From Microbacterium algeriense (GTDB taxonomy: Bacteria; Actinomycetota; Actinomycetes; Actinomycetales; Microbacteriaceae), in contig NZ_WAAO01000002.1 in assembly GCF_008868005.1 (NCBI RefSeq), positions 434,001-498,000 on the forward strand: DNA of 64,000 nucleotides, read 5' to 3'. This document shows, piece by piece, positions 1-8,837 of the stretch. The notes under the pieces are model-generated. The model was not told where the DNA came from. It did not search any database and saw only the letters and a program-made list of their open reading frames with translations. A program made the position numbers and the translations under genes. Every line of letters starts with the position of its first letter. Positions within the stretch are counted from its first letter, which is position 1.

Positions 1-617
1 TCGCCGCCGACGAAGGCGCGAGCCGTCGCGTCCTCAAGCTGAGCGACCGCCAGCTCGGCGACATCGCGCACAATCGCACGCTGCTCGGCGCTCCCACCAT
101 GCCGGCGGTCGATCGCTACACCGGCGTGCTCTTCGACGCCCTCGACGCCGGCTCGCTGCCGGCCGCGTCACGTCGCTGGTTGGGTGCGCACGTGTGGATC
201 CACAGCGCTCCGCTGGGTCCGATCGGCGCTCTCGACCCGATCCCGCCGTACCGGCTGGCGGCCGGCACCTCGCTGCCCGGCGTTCCCGCGCTCCGCCGCC
301 TCTGGGCCGAAGCGACCTCTGCGGCGATCGCCGCCGAAGCCCCGCCGTTCATCCTCGATCTGCGCAGCGAAGCCTATGTGGCGCTCGGTCCGGTGCCGGC
401 GACCGTGCCCTCCGCATACGTCCGTGTCGTGACCGACCAGGGGAGGGCGCTGAATCACTTCAACAAGAAGTCGAAGGGCCTGCTCGTGCGGGCCCTCGCA
501 GAGGACCGGCCACGGATCGGATCGCTCCGCGCGCTGCGCGGCTGGGCCGAGGTGAACGGGCTCGAGCTCCGCCAGGCCGACCCGTCCGGCGTGCTGGAAC
601 TCGTCGTCTCGGAGTGA
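1..617 (+). CDS. yaaA: YaaA-family peroxide stress protein, 5' end missing
   Basis: The frame is open from base 3, so the gene begins outside the window; an internal ATG lies at 99. Family knowledge: YaaA (DUF328/UPF0246) proteins bind DNA and help limit intracellular iron and oxidative DNA damage during peroxide stress. The family signature NHFNKKSKG is visible about 50 residues before the C-terminus, preceded by the conserved 'ILDLRSEAY' stretch. The C-terminus is complete. The family assignment is firm from the motif; the peroxide role here is inferred from homology. Confidence 0.85.
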   Translation, partial: AADEGASRRVLKLSDRQLGDIAHNRTLLGAPTMPAVDRYTGVLFDALDAGSLPAASRRWLGAHVWIHSAPLGPIGALDPIPPYRLAAGTSLPGVPALRRLWAEATSAAIAAEAPPFILDLRSEAYVALGPVPATVPSAYVRVVTDQGRALNHFNKKSKGLLVRALAEDRPRIGSLRALRGWAEVNGLELRQADPSGVLELVVSE

Positions 618-701
618 GCATCCGCGGTCGGACCGCGTGCCACGACTGCGCGCGGCGCCCGCGCGGGCCCAACGGCGCATGCGTGCGACCCCCGGACGCG
701 C

Positions 702-707
702 TAGTGT
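702..707 (+). promoter_or_regulatory. Minus-10 box TAGTGT before the DUF5684-like gene
   Basis: TAGTGT lies about 43 bases before the ATG at 751. It predicts a 5' leader of roughly 37 bases that carries the GGAGG ribosome site at 741-745. No convincing minus-35 is visible. Confidence 0.5.
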
Positions 708-750
708 GATCAGCGCATAACGCCCGCATCACGATTTCCTTGGAGGGAAC

Positions 751-1584
751 ATGGACGACTACTACGGCTATGACGGCCTGTCGGGGGGTGCGATCGTCGC
801 CTTGGCGCTGCTGTACACGGTCCTGCCGCTGCTGATCTACGCGCTCTACTCGTGGTTCTACATGCGGATCTTCGACAAGGCGGGGGTCCAGGGCAAGTGG
901 CGTGCGTGGGTGCCCGTCTACAACACCATGATCTTCTACAAGCTGGGCGATCTGAGCCCGTGGCTGGTGCTCTACCTGATCGGTGCCGGCATCATCGGCG
1001 CGATCATCCCCTTCCTGGGCTGGTTCCTGATCCTCCCGCTCGTGGGCATCGCCGCGCGCGTGCTCGACCTGATCGCAGCATGGCGCGTCGGACTGAAGCT
1101 CCAGAAGGACGCCGTCTGGGTCATCCTGTACTTCTTCCTCCCGCCCGTGTGGCTCGGCATCAACGCCTTCGACGGTTCCCGCTGGAACCCGAACATCCAG
1201 CCGGCCTCGTGGGCCGCCAACTCGCTGCTCGGGGACCGCACCGTCTGGGACGGCATCCCGACCCAGCCGACCGCAGCCCCGCAGCAGCCCGGCTACGGCG
1301 CTGCCCCCGGCTACGGCACCCCGCCCGCGCAGCCCGGATACGGTGCGCCGGCCCAGCCGGGCTACGCCCCGCCCGCGCAGCCCGGTTACGCTCCGCCGGC
1401 AGCTCCCGCGGCTCCCGCCACCGGCGCCCCGGTCCCTCCGGTGCCCCCGACGACGCCGCCGGCTCCTCCGCAGGCTCCGCCCGCCGCTCCGCCTGCTCCG
1501 CCGACCGCGCCCCCGGCTGCTCCGCCGGCTCCTCCGGCCGCACCGCCGGCATCGCCGAACGATCCCGCGCAGCCTCCCGCGTGA
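751..1584 (+). CDS. DUF5684-like multi-pass membrane protein with Pro/Ala-rich tail
   Basis: This 277-residue protein has a hydrophobic N-terminal half with about three to four membrane segments (around residues 10-32, 68-98 and 122-136). Between them is the W-x-x-W-V-P-x-Y-N-x-M motif typical of DUF5684 signal peptidase I-like membrane proteins. From about residue 170 it becomes low complexity: several QPGY-type repeats (AQPGYGAP, AQPGYAPP), then a Pro/Ala run to the end. Function is unknown; the tail may be an extended cytoplasmic or cell-envelope linker. The start is supported by GGAGG at 741-745. A perfect hairpin follows the stop. Confidence 0.75.
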   Translation: MDDYYGYDGLSGGAIVALALLYTVLPLLIYALYSWFYMRIFDKAGVQGKWRAWVPVYNTMIFYKLGDLSPWLVLYLIGAGIIGAIIPFLGWFLILPLVGIAARVLDLIAAWRVGLKLQKDAVWVILYFFLPPVWLGINAFDGSRWNPNIQPASWAANSLLGDRTVWDGIPTQPTAAPQQPGYGAAPGYGTPPAQPGYGAPAQPGYAPPAQPGYAPPAAPAAPATGAPVPPVPPTTPPAPPQAPPAAPPAPPTAPPAAPPAPPAAPPASPNDPAQPPA

Positions 1585-1592
1585 CGTCCTGA

Positions 1593-1626
1593 CTCAGGGC
1601 CCTCGACTCCGGTCGGGGGCCCTGAG
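1593..1626 (+). terminator. Rho-independent-like hairpin
   Basis: Perfect 10-bp inverted repeat CTCAGGGCCC (1593-1602) / GGGCCCTGAG (1617-1626), just after the preceding stop. No T-tract follows, which is usual in high-GC actinobacteria. Confidence 0.65.
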
Positions 1627-1660
1627 CCGTTCGCGGTGGTCCGCCGTCCGCCGCGACGGC

Positions 1661-1666
1661 TAACGT
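1661..1666 (+). promoter_or_regulatory. Minus-10 box TAACGT of the aldo/keto reductase gene
   Basis: TAACGT ends seven bases before the ATG at 1674. The alternative GTG at 1665 lies inside this box, so the ATG is the better start and the transcript is probably leaderless or nearly so. Confidence 0.5.
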
Positions 1667-1673
1667 GGATCCC

Positions 1674-2657
1674 ATGGTCTTGTCCCAGCGTCGCGTCGGC
1701 GCGTCCGGTCTGCTCGTCACATCCACAGGTCTCGGCTGCAACAACTTCGGGCGAGCGGGAACCGCGACCGAATCCCTTCGCGGCACGCGCGAGGTGATCG
1801 ATGCGGCCATCGCCAACGGGATCACGTTCTTCGACACCGCGGACATGTACGGTGCCGAACCCGGAGCGAGCGAGACGCTGATGGGGGAGGCCCTCGAAGG
1901 CCGCCGCGACCGCATCGTGCTCGCGACGAAGTTCGGTCAGGAACGGGACATGGGATACGCGTTCCCCGCCGCCCGCGGCTCGCGTCGGTACGTCCGCCGA
2001 GCGGTGGAGGAGTCGCTGCGGCGCCTCCGCACGGACTGGATCGATCTCTACCAGCTGCATCTGCCGGATCCGGAGACGCCGATCGCCGAGACGACCGACG
2101 CCCTCGACGAGCTCGTGCGCGAGGGGAAGGTCCGTTACTACGGGCACTCGAACTTCACGGGGTGGCAGGTCGCGGAAGCGGAGTTCACGACGCGTGCCCG
2201 CTCCACCGGGCGGTTCATCTCGGCGCAGAACCACTACTCGCTGCTGGCCCGCGCGGCCGAGCGCGAGGTCCTGCCGGCGGTCGAGCGCTACGACCTCGGC
2301 TTCTTCCCCTATTTCCCCCTGCACAACGGACTCCTGACCGGCAAGTTCCATCGCGACGGCGGTCCCGCATCGAGTCGGATCATGTCCGCTCGGCGGCACG
2401 TCTGGGAGAACGCGCCCTGGGACGCGCTCGAAGCGTTCCAGACATTCTGCGACGAGCGCGGCATCACCATGCTGCAGGCGTCGTTCGGCTGGCTGCTGGC
2501 GCGCCCCTCGGTGTCGAGCGTGATCGCCGGCGCGACGTCCGCAGCGCAGGTCGAGGCCAACGCCGCGGCCGGTGACGCCTGGCGACCGGACGACGAGGAC
2601 CGCCGGCTCATCGACGAGATGTTCCCGCTGGTGGAGGATCCGGGTGCCCGGGTGTGA
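1674..2657 (+). CDS. Aldo/keto reductase
   Basis: This 327-residue protein belongs to the aldo/keto reductase superfamily, NADPH-dependent TIM-barrel oxidoreductases. Seen: the family signature around 'FDTADMYG' with catalytic Asp and Tyr, the 'LATKFG' strand with catalytic Lys, 'RLRTDWIDLYQLH', and the C-terminal cofactor segment 'SSVIAGATSAAQVEANAAA'. It resembles the YajO/general aldo-keto reductase subgroup; the substrate cannot be read. The start is at ATG 1674 because a GTG at 1665 lies within the minus-10 box. It stands alone between a membrane protein and a PP2C phosphatase. Confidence 0.88.
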   Translation: MVLSQRRVGASGLLVTSTGLGCNNFGRAGTATESLRGTREVIDAAIANGITFFDTADMYGAEPGASETLMGEALEGRRDRIVLATKFGQERDMGYAFPAARGSRRYVRRAVEESLRRLRTDWIDLYQLHLPDPETPIAETTDALDELVREGKVRYYGHSNFTGWQVAEAEFTTRARSTGRFISAQNHYSLLARAAEREVLPAVERYDLGFFPYFPLHNGLLTGKFHRDGGPASSRIMSARRHVWENAPWDALEAFQTFCDERGITMLQASFGWLLARPSVSSVIAGATSAAQVEANAAAGDAWRPDDEDRRLIDEMFPLVEDPGARV

Positions 2658-2679
2658 TCGCGGTGGCGAGGAGTTCTAC

Positions 2680-2685
2680 TACGAT
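2680..2685 (+). promoter_or_regulatory. Minus-10 box TACGAT of the PP2C gene
   Basis: TACGAT predicts transcription from about 2691. That rules out the in-frame GTG at 2688 and leaves a leader of about 48 bases with GGAGG at 2728-2732 before GTG 2739. Confidence 0.55.
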
Positions 2686-2738
2686 GTGTGAGTATCCTGC
2701 GACCGCCCGATCCGTCGCAGACCCACCGGAGGCAGCAC

Positions 2739-3536
2739 GTGGCTGAGACGAAGACGCAACGCGTCACGGTTGCGCAGCGTCCCCTGCTGCTGTCCTGGGC
2801 GGGCGTCACCGATCAGGGGCGTCGACGGGAGACGAACCAGGACGCCTTCCTCGCGGACTACCCGCTCTTCATCGTCGCCGACGGCATGGGCGGTCATGCC
2901 GGAGGCGAGATCGCGAGCCGGAGCACCGTCAGTCGTCTGCAGGCGCTGGTCGCCGCGGGCGAGGTCGGTCGACCCGGGATCGAGAACGCCCTCGAGCTGG
3001 CGGTGGGGGACATCGCGGATCACCCGGAGACCACCGACGAAGGCACCGGCACGACCCTCACCGGGGTCTTCCTCGACTCCGAGGGCGACGAAGCCCACTG
3101 GGTGGCGCTGAACATCGGCGACTCGCGCGTGTATCTGCTGCGCGACGACCGGCTCGTGCAGGTCACCACGGATCACTCCGTGGTGCAGGAGCTCATCGCC
3201 GCCGGCAAGCTCAGCCCCGAGGAGGCGGAGGGGCATCCGTACAGCAACGTGATCACCCGCGCCGTCGGAGCGAGCGAACTCACGGCGCCGGACTACGTGT
3301 CGATCGACCTGCGGCCGGGAGACCGGTTCGTCATCTGCTCGGACGGGCTCACGAAGGAGCTCACCGACTACGGCATCCAGCACTTCCTCCGCGAGCACCT
3401 CGATCCGGCTGCCGCGGTCGACGCGATGCTCTCGGCGGCGCTCGAGAACGGCGGGCGAGACAACGTGACGCTGATCGTTCTGCAGGTGGCTGACGAAGCC
3501 GACTCCTCCTCCCCATCCGAGGACACGGCCGAGTAG
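2739..3536 (+). CDS. PP2C-family Ser/Thr protein phosphatase
   Basis: This 265-residue soluble phosphatase is of the PPM/PP2C type (PstP/PrpC-like), a metal-dependent enzyme removing phosphate from Ser/Thr residues. Metal-binding motifs are all present: 'RRETNQDA', 'ADGMGGHAGG' (Asp about residue 48), 'GTGTTL', 'NIGDSR', 'ICSDGLT' and 'GGRDNVT'. Unlike mycobacterial PstP it has no membrane segment or extracellular domain. Start GTG 2739 was chosen over GTG 2688 because GGAGG sits six bases upstream and the minus-10 box overlaps the earlier codon. The next gene is an EccC/FtsK-like ATPase; no partner kinase is in the window. Confidence 0.88.
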   Translation: MAETKTQRVTVAQRPLLLSWAGVTDQGRRRETNQDAFLADYPLFIVADGMGGHAGGEIASRSTVSRLQALVAAGEVGRPGIENALELAVGDIADHPETTDEGTGTTLTGVFLDSEGDEAHWVALNIGDSRVYLLRDDRLVQVTTDHSVVQELIAAGKLSPEEAEGHPYSNVITRAVGASELTAPDYVSIDLRPGDRFVICSDGLTKELTDYGIQHFLREHLDPAAAVDAMLSAALENGGRDNVTLIVLQVADEADSSSPSEDTAE

Positions 3537-3594
3537 CAGCCAGGGCTTGTGGACAGCCCGTTCTCCGCGCCGGCCATGAGGTGCACTGGGGGTC

Positions 3595-6363
3595 ATGGAT
3601 TCCCTTCCCCTCGCTCTCCCGACGACTCCCGCGCCTTCGCGTCGCGCACCGCTGCCCTTTCTCGCCGCCGTCGTTCCGGTGGCCGGCGGCGTGGTGCTGT
3701 GGCTCGTGACCGGCTCACTGTACGCCCTGTGCTTCGCGGCACTGGGGCCGCTCATGATCGGCGCCTCCGCTGTCGACGCCGCACGTCATCGGCGACGCGA
3801 CCGTCGGGAAGGGGAAGCGCGGGCGGAACGGGACTGGGCGGCGGTCGAGGCGGAGCTCGTCAGAAGGCACCAGGAGGAGAGGGATGCTCTGTGGCTGCAT
3901 GCTCCCGATGTCGCGGGGTGCCTGGCGCAGCCTCCTCTGCGGGGCACGCGGCCGCCCGACGCGGACACGTCGATCGTCGTGGGCGCGGGGAGCGTCTCGA
4001 GCGCTGTTCGCTGCAGCGGTGCCGACGATGAGCGGGGGCGCTCGTTCCGGATGAGAGCCGGTGTCCTCGAAAGGGCGCCGATCGTCGTTCCGCTCGGCGG
4101 GGGCATCTCCGTGCGCGGGGCGCGGCCGCTCGTGGAGGCGGTGGCCCGAGCGCTGGCGGTTCAGCTCTGTCTGCGCTTCGGGCCGGCCCAGCTGACGATC
4201 GTCGGCGAGCGACTGGAGGAGTACGGGCTCGCGGGGCTGCCCCACGCCGCTCGGGTCCCTGGTTCCGGGCTGAGCGTCGCCATCGGCGCGGTCGACGAAG
4301 CGCGGTCGGCAGCGGATGCGGCGATTCTGATGCTGCCGCCCGGAGCCGACGTCCCCGAGGGGACGACGACGGTCATCGACGTCGCGGAGCCGACGCTGTC
4401 GTCGGTGCGCACCCCGCACGCGGTGATCGACGTGGCCGTCGAGTGCCTGTCGCGCGAGCAGGCCGTCGTCGTCGCGGGCGAGCTGGCGGGACGACGCGAC
4501 GACGCGGAGCGCCTCCCCGAGGCCGTGGCTCTCGATCAACTGGAGCAGCCGGATGACGCCGAGGGCCTCGCGGCGGTGATCGGCCGGGACGCGCGGGGGC
4601 CGGTCGTCGTCGACATCGTGGGCGACGGACCGCATGCCCTCGTCACCGGGACGACCGGCACCGGAAAGAGCGAGCTCCTCGTCACCTGGGTGGCGGCGAT
4701 GGCGGCGAAGCACGGCCCGGAACGGGTGGTCTTCGTGCTCGCGGACTTCAAGGGCGGGACGGCCTTCGAACCGCTCCGCGAGCTCCGGCAGGTCGCCGCG
4801 GTCATCACCGACCTCGACGACGAGGGAGCGCGGCGGGGCGTCTCGAGCCTGGCGGCGGAACTGCGCCGCCGGGAGAGGCTGCTGGCCGCTGCGGGGGTGC
4901 GCGATGTGCGCGATGCGGCGATTCCGCGGCTGGTAGTCGTGGTCGACGAGTTCGCCGCCCTGCTGGCGGAGAATCCTGACCTCGGCGCGGTCTTCACCGA
5001 CATCGCCGCCCGCGGTCGAGCCCTGGGCATGCACGTCATCCTCGGCACGCAACGAGCAGCCGGCATCGTGCGGGATGCTCTTGCGGCCAACTGCCCGCTC
5101 CGCATCAGCCTGCGGGTCGGCGACGCCGCGGACAGCCGGCTCATGATCGGGACGGATGCCGCGGCGTCGCTTCCGGGCGGCACGGCCTCCCGCGGCGTCG
5201 CGCTGATGCGTCGTCCGACCGACACCGAGCCCGTGCCCGTCCGCATCGCGCTGACCGGTGCCGCAGACGTGAGTCGCGTCGCGGGGCGCTGGGCGGCGGC
5301 GCCACGTCCGCTCAGTCCCTGGCTTCCGGCGCTCCCGACGCGGGTGGGGCTCGCGGAGCTCACCGCGAGATCGGGGGGCGTCGACGAGATCGTGCTCGGA
5401 CTCGCCGACGAACCCGATCGGCAGGAGCAGCCGCTGGAGCTCCTGCGCTCCGGCGAGGAGAGGGGGCTGGTCGTCGTCGGCGGCGCAGGATCGGGGAAGA
5501 CGACCGTGCTGCGGGCGATCGCCGATCAGCGTCCTGATGCGCTCTGGTTGCCCGACGACGCGGAGGTGGTCTGGGATCTGGTGATCGCCTGGGCGAGCGG
5601 CGAGGAGTCGCCTCCGCCTGTCGTGCTGGCCGACGACGTGGACGCTCTCGTGGCGAGCCTTCCGCCCGACTACGGTCAGCAGCTCGCGCAGGGCTGGGAA
5701 CAGGTTCTCCGCACGTCTCCCGGCTCGCTGTTCGTGCTGACGGCGGGGCGCAGCGCGGGGCAGCTCGGGCGCGCCCTCGACCTGGTTCCGAAACGCGCCG
5801 TCCTGAGGATGCCCAACCGGATCGAGCATCTCGCGGCGGGGGGAGAGGCCTCGGCCTTCCTGCGCCGGCGCACTCCGGGGCGCGCCACGATCGGGGAGAG
5901 GGAGGTCCAGCTCGTCTGGTCCGAGCACGACGTACCCCGGGCGCACCGGAGCGTCGCGGAATCGACGTGGACGCCGCGCGCTGCGTCGACGGCGCTCGTG
6001 AGCCCCGGGGCGCCGGCGGCGGCAGAGCGTCTGCAGCGCGCGCACCCGCACGGCGAGGTGCTTCTCGTCGGGGCGGAACCGTCAGCGAAGGACAGGCCTC
6101 GCATCTTCGTCGCGGACGCCGAGACGTGGCAGCGCAACTGGTCGACCTGGCAGCGCATCCGCGCGGAGGGGGAGGTGCTGGTCCGTGCGGAGCACCCGGT
6201 CGATCTGCGTCAGCTCGTCGGCGTCAGGACCCTTCCGCCGTTCGCACGCCTCCACGAGGGTCGCGCCTGGTCCGTGCGGGGCAGCCGCCCGCCGGAACGG
6301 GTCGTGCTCCCCGAGCTGTCTCCCCGGACACAGGGGCGTTCCCGACGTCGTCGTGACGGGTGA
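3595..6363 (+). CDS. FtsK/SpoIIIE (EccC-like) membrane ATPase with two ATPase domains
   Basis: This 922-residue protein has two N-terminal membrane segments (about residues 20-60), a charged linker, then a full FtsK/SpoIIIE domain: Walker A GTTGTGKS (352-359), Walker B VVVVDEF (447-453) and the 'LGMHVILGTQRAAG' segment. A second, degenerate ATPase domain follows, with Walker A GGAGSGKT (about 629-636) and 'VVLADDVDAL'. Tandem ATPases after a membrane anchor are typical of type VII secretion EccC/YukB proteins, but no FHA domain and no WXG100, EccB, EccD or EccE neighbours are seen. A DNA-translocase role is less likely because there is no gamma domain. It converges on the asparaginase gene with one base between stops. 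Confidence 0.8.
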   Translation: MDSLPLALPTTPAPSRRAPLPFLAAVVPVAGGVVLWLVTGSLYALCFAALGPLMIGASAVDAARHRRRDRREGEARAERDWAAVEAELVRRHQEERDALWLHAPDVAGCLAQPPLRGTRPPDADTSIVVGAGSVSSAVRCSGADDERGRSFRMRAGVLERAPIVVPLGGGISVRGARPLVEAVARALAVQLCLRFGPAQLTIVGERLEEYGLAGLPHAARVPGSGLSVAIGAVDEARSAADAAILMLPPGADVPEGTTTVIDVAEPTLSSVRTPHAVIDVAVECLSREQAVVVAGELAGRRDDAERLPEAVALDQLEQPDDAEGLAAVIGRDARGPVVVDIVGDGPHALVTGTTGTGKSELLVTWVAAMAAKHGPERVVFVLADFKGGTAFEPLRELRQVAAVITDLDDEGARRGVSSLAAELRRRERLLAAAGVRDVRDAAIPRLVVVVDEFAALLAENPDLGAVFTDIAARGRALGMHVILGTQRAAGIVRDALAANCPLRISLRVGDAADSRLMIGTDAAASLPGGTASRGVALMRRPTDTEPVPVRIALTGAADVSRVAGRWAAAPRPLSPWLPALPTRVGLAELTARSGGVDEIVLGLADEPDRQEQPLELLRSGEERGLVVVGGAGSGKTTVLRAIADQRPDALWLPDDAEVVWDLVIAWASGEESPPPVVLADDVDALVASLPPDYGQQLAQGWEQVLRTSPGSLFVLTAGRSAGQLGRALDLVPKRAVLRMPNRIEHLAAGGEASAFLRRRTPGRATIGEREVQLVWSEHDVPRAHRSVAESTWTPRAASTALVSPGAPAAAERLQRAHPHGEVLLVGAEPSAKDRPRIFVADAETWQRNWSTWQRIRAEGEVLVRAEHPVDLRQLVGVRTLPPFARLHEGRAWSVRGSRPPERVVLPELSPRTQGRSRRRRDG

Positions 6364-6364
6364 G

Positions 6365-7360
6365 TCAGAGACCTGCCCCGGGACGGATCATCCCGACGTC
6401 CTTGCCACCGCCGGAGATCGCGAGGGGGAGGGCCTCCGAAAGGGCGGCCACCTCGGCGTCACCGAGCCCTCCGGCGCGCGCGATCAGTGTCGCGGCGACG
6501 ATGGTGGACGCCCTGGTTGCTCCGTCGAGCATCTTCAGGGCGACGGTCGTCCCGTTCGGAGCCACCATCACCATGACGCCCTCGGCGCCGTGTTTCGTGA
6601 ACACTCCGAGCTGCTCCGTCGCCACGGTGTCCGGCCGACCGGGACCCTCCAGTGTCCACGGGTGCTCGCGCACCGCCCGAACCAGCGAGCCGGCCACGCG
6701 ATGCAGGGCGAACGGCGAGCGATCGGAGGCCGTGCCGATCCGGTGGATCGAGCGCGCGAGACCGGTGAGCGTGACCGCGTGCACGGGCGCACCGCAGCCG
6801 TCGATCGCGGTGTGGGCGATCTTCTCCCCGGTGAGGCGCTCGACGACGTCGCGGATGTGGGCCTGGAGCGGGTGCGCGGGGTCGAGATACCCCTCCGTCG
6901 ACCATCCCGTCGCCACACAGGCGCGGAGCATGGCCGCGTGCTTGCCGGAGCAGTTCATGCGCACGCGCGCCGGCTGACCGTGCTCGCGCACGAGCTCATC
7001 ACGGGTGGACGTATCCCCTGGCCATGACGGCGGGCAGGCGAGGTGGTCCTCGGTCAGCCCGCCTTCCGTGAGGATGTCGCGGACCACGGACGCGTGCCGG
7101 TCGGTCCCGGTGTGACTCGCGGTCGAGATCGCGAGCTGCTCGCCTTCCAGGTTCGCGCCCGCGGTGATGCACGCGACGGCCTGGAGCGGCTTCAGGCTGG
7201 AGCGCGGGAGGATCAGGGCGTCCGCATTGCCATGACGGGCCAGCACATCCCCATCGGGCGAGAGCACCACGGCGGCGCCGGCATGACGGGATTCGACGAA
7301 TCCGCTCCGTTCGACGACGGCGAGTTCCACGGAATCCTGAATGGTGAGAGTCTCCAGCAC
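6365..7360 (-). CDS. L-asparaginase II-family protein (PF06089 type)
   Basis: This 331-residue protein belongs to the bacterial L-asparaginase II family unrelated to AnsA/AnsB, which hydrolyses Asn to Asp and ammonia. Seen: 'RSSLKPLQ' near residue 53 with the nucleophile-region Ser, 'STASHTGTDRH', 'MNCSGKHAAML' and 'DGCGAPVHA', all hallmark blocks. No signal peptide, so probably cytoplasmic. The GTG start lies exactly six bases after a TAGAGT box, so the transcript is probably leaderless. The stop faces the FtsK-like gene with one base between them, so no separate terminator fits. Confidence 0.85.
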   Translation of the reverse strand: MLETLTIQDSVELAVVERSGFVESRHAGAAVVLSPDGDVLARHGNADALILPRSSLKPLQAVACITAGANLEGEQLAISTASHTGTDRHASVVRDILTEGGLTEDHLACPPSWPGDTSTRDELVREHGQPARVRMNCSGKHAAMLRACVATGWSTEGYLDPAHPLQAHIRDVVERLTGEKIAHTAIDGCGAPVHAVTLTGLARSIHRIGTASDRSPFALHRVAGSLVRAVREHPWTLEGPGRPDTVATEQLGVFTKHGAEGVMVMVAPNGTTVALKMLDGATRASTIVAATLIARAGGLGDAEVAALSEALPLAISGGGKDVGMIRPGAGL

Positions 7361-7366
7361 CCGTCA

Positions 7367-7372
7367 ACTCTA
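7367..7372 (-). promoter_or_regulatory. Leaderless promoter TAGAGT for the asparaginase-family gene
   Basis: TAGAGT on the minus strand is separated from GTG 7360 by exactly six bases. Confidence 0.6.
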
Positions 7373-7415
7373 ACCGCGCCGACACCGCCGTTCGTGCCGC
7401 GTCGGCACCTCCTGG

Positions 7416-7421
7416 CAGACT
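7416..7421 (+). promoter_or_regulatory. Leaderless promoter CAGACT for the OsmC gene
   Basis: CAGACT (one base off TAGACT) is six bases before ATG 7428, matching the spacing of the other leaderless genes. Confidence 0.45.
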
Positions 7422-7427
7422 GAGCGC

Positions 7428-7922
7428 ATGACAGAGTCGACAGCTCGTGCCCTGGGGGAACACCACTACGCGCTCACCTCCACCTGGACGGGCAACACCG
7501 GAACCGGCACCAGCGGCTACCGCGACTATCGCCGCGACGTCACCATCGAGGTGGCGGGCAAACCGGAGCTTCTGGCGTCGTCCGATAAGCCGTTCCGCGG
7601 GGATCCGTCTCGATGGAATCCGGAGGACCTTCTCCTGGCTTCCCTCTCCGAGTGCCACCTGCTGTCATACCTGCACGCGTGCGTCACGGCGGGTGTCGTC
7701 GTCGTCTCGTACCGGGACGCCGCCTCCGGATTCATGCGGGAGGACGGAAAGGGGGGCGGGGCGTTCGTCGAGGTGACGCTGCGTCCCGAGGTGGTCGTGG
7801 CGGAGGCATCGATGATCGAAGCGGCCGAACGCGCCCATGCGCAGGCCAACGAGTGGTGCTTCATCGCCAACTCGATGAACTTCCCCGTGCGGCACGAGGC
7901 GACGGTGACCGCTCTCGCCTAG
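7428..7922 (+). CDS. OsmC/Ohr-family thiol peroxidase
   Basis: This 164-residue OsmC-fold protein has the family's 'NPEDLLLASLSEC' helix start. The candidate catalytic Cys76 lies there and Cys144 in 'NEWCFIANS'; a further Cys is at 85. Family knowledge: OsmC/Ohr proteins reduce organic hydroperoxides using two cysteines. This subgroup (YhfA/OsmC-like) has less certain substrates than Ohr. It is divergent to the asparaginase gene and followed convergently by plsC 12 bases on. Confidence 0.82.
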   Translation: MTESTARALGEHHYALTSTWTGNTGTGTSGYRDYRRDVTIEVAGKPELLASSDKPFRGDPSRWNPEDLLLASLSECHLLSYLHACVTAGVVVVSYRDAASGFMREDGKGGGAFVEVTLRPEVVVAEASMIEAAERAHAQANEWCFIANSMNFPVRHEATVTALA

Positions 7923-7934
7923 GCGGCGGCGCGG

Positions 7935-8714
7935 TCAGCGGCGCTCGTGGGGGAGCGCCTGCTTGATCTTCTCGATCGTGCTCTGGGCGGGGGCTTCGTT
8001 GTAGATTCCGGCGAGTTCCTGGCCCGACAGCGCGTGGATCGCCGCCATGATCTCGTCGGTCGCGAGGCGGCGGGCGCGCCCGCTCGTGGCGGGACCGTGC
8101 GGGGACAGATCGAGCGGCTCGCCGAAGCGGACGGTGATGCGCTCCTTGAGCGTCGGCACCTTCGCGCCGACCGGCATCACCTTGTCCGTGCCGATGAGTC
8201 CGACGGGGACCACAGGGGCTCCGGTCTGGAGCGCGAGGAAGGCGACACCCGTCCGACCCTTGTACAGTCGTCCGTCCGTGGAGCGGGTGCCCTCCGGGTA
8301 GAGCGCGACCGCAAGCCCCTCGTCGAGGAGCTGACGCTGCAGGTCCAGAGCGTCGAGCGCCGCCTGGCCCGCACCGCGCCGGACCGGGATCGCGCCGATC
8401 GACTCGAAGAAGGTCTTGCTCATCCAGCCCTGGAAGCCCGTTCCCTCGAAGTAGGACGACTTCGCGAGGAAATGCACGGGGCGGGGAGCCGCCACCGGGA
8501 TGGCGATGGAGTCGATGAACGACAGATGGTTGCTGGCGAAGATGACGGGACCATCCAGCGGCACGTTCTCGCGCCCCTCGATGCGCGGGCGGTAGACGAG
8601 GCGGGCCAGGGGCGTGATGAGGCTCCGGCCGAGCGTGTACGCGAACCCGGCGTGGCGGGGCTTCGCAGTCTCTTCTGACGAGGATTCGGGCTCGACGGAC
8701 TGCTCGGAGGTCAT
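7935..8714 (-). CDS. plsC: PlsC-like 1-acylglycerol-3-phosphate acyltransferase
   Basis: This 259-residue acyltransferase makes phosphatidic acid from lysophosphatidic acid in membrane lipid synthesis. It shows the catalytic HX4D motif as NHLSFID (His63, Asp68), 'GAIPVRRG' (block II) and 'YPEGTRS' (block III, 141-144). It has an acidic N-terminal extension of about 20 residues and no clear transmembrane helix, so it is likely a peripheral membrane enzyme. The start is supported by a TAACCT box six bases upstream. Confidence 0.85.
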   Translation of the reverse strand: MTSEQSVEPESSSEETAKPRHAGFAYTLGRSLITPLARLVYRPRIEGRENVPLDGPVIFASNHLSFIDSIAIPVAAPRPVHFLAKSSYFEGTGFQGWMSKTFFESIGAIPVRRGAGQAALDALDLQRQLLDEGLAVALYPEGTRSTDGRLYKGRTGVAFLALQTGAPVVPVGLIGTDKVMPVGAKVPTLKERITVRFGEPLDLSPHGPATSGRARRLATDEIMAAIHALSGQELAGIYNEAPAQSTIEKIKQALPHERR

Positions 8715-8720
8715 CAGAGC

Positions 8721-8726
8721 AGGTTA
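8721..8726 (-). promoter_or_regulatory. Leaderless promoter TAACCT for plsC
   Basis: TAACCT on the minus strand, then six bases, then ATG 8714. Confidence 0.55.
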
Positions 8727-8837
8727 CTCCCGGATCCATGCCGGAGTGGGAATGAAGCCTCGCGCCGCGTCTCCCAGCGCGGGCAAAGGGGTATAGGGCA
8801 GGATGGAGGTTCCCGCCCGCGATTCCGAGGTCCCACT

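Noticed and set aside
2688..2690. GTG 2688 as start of the PP2C gene
   Set aside because: It lies only two bases after the TACGAT box, so it would not be transcribed; GTG 2739 has a GGAGG site.
3715..6051. Long antisense open frame (778 codons) opposite the FtsK-like gene
   Set aside because: A GC-rich codon shadow: no family motifs, no ribosome site, and the sense strand has two complete ATPase motifs.
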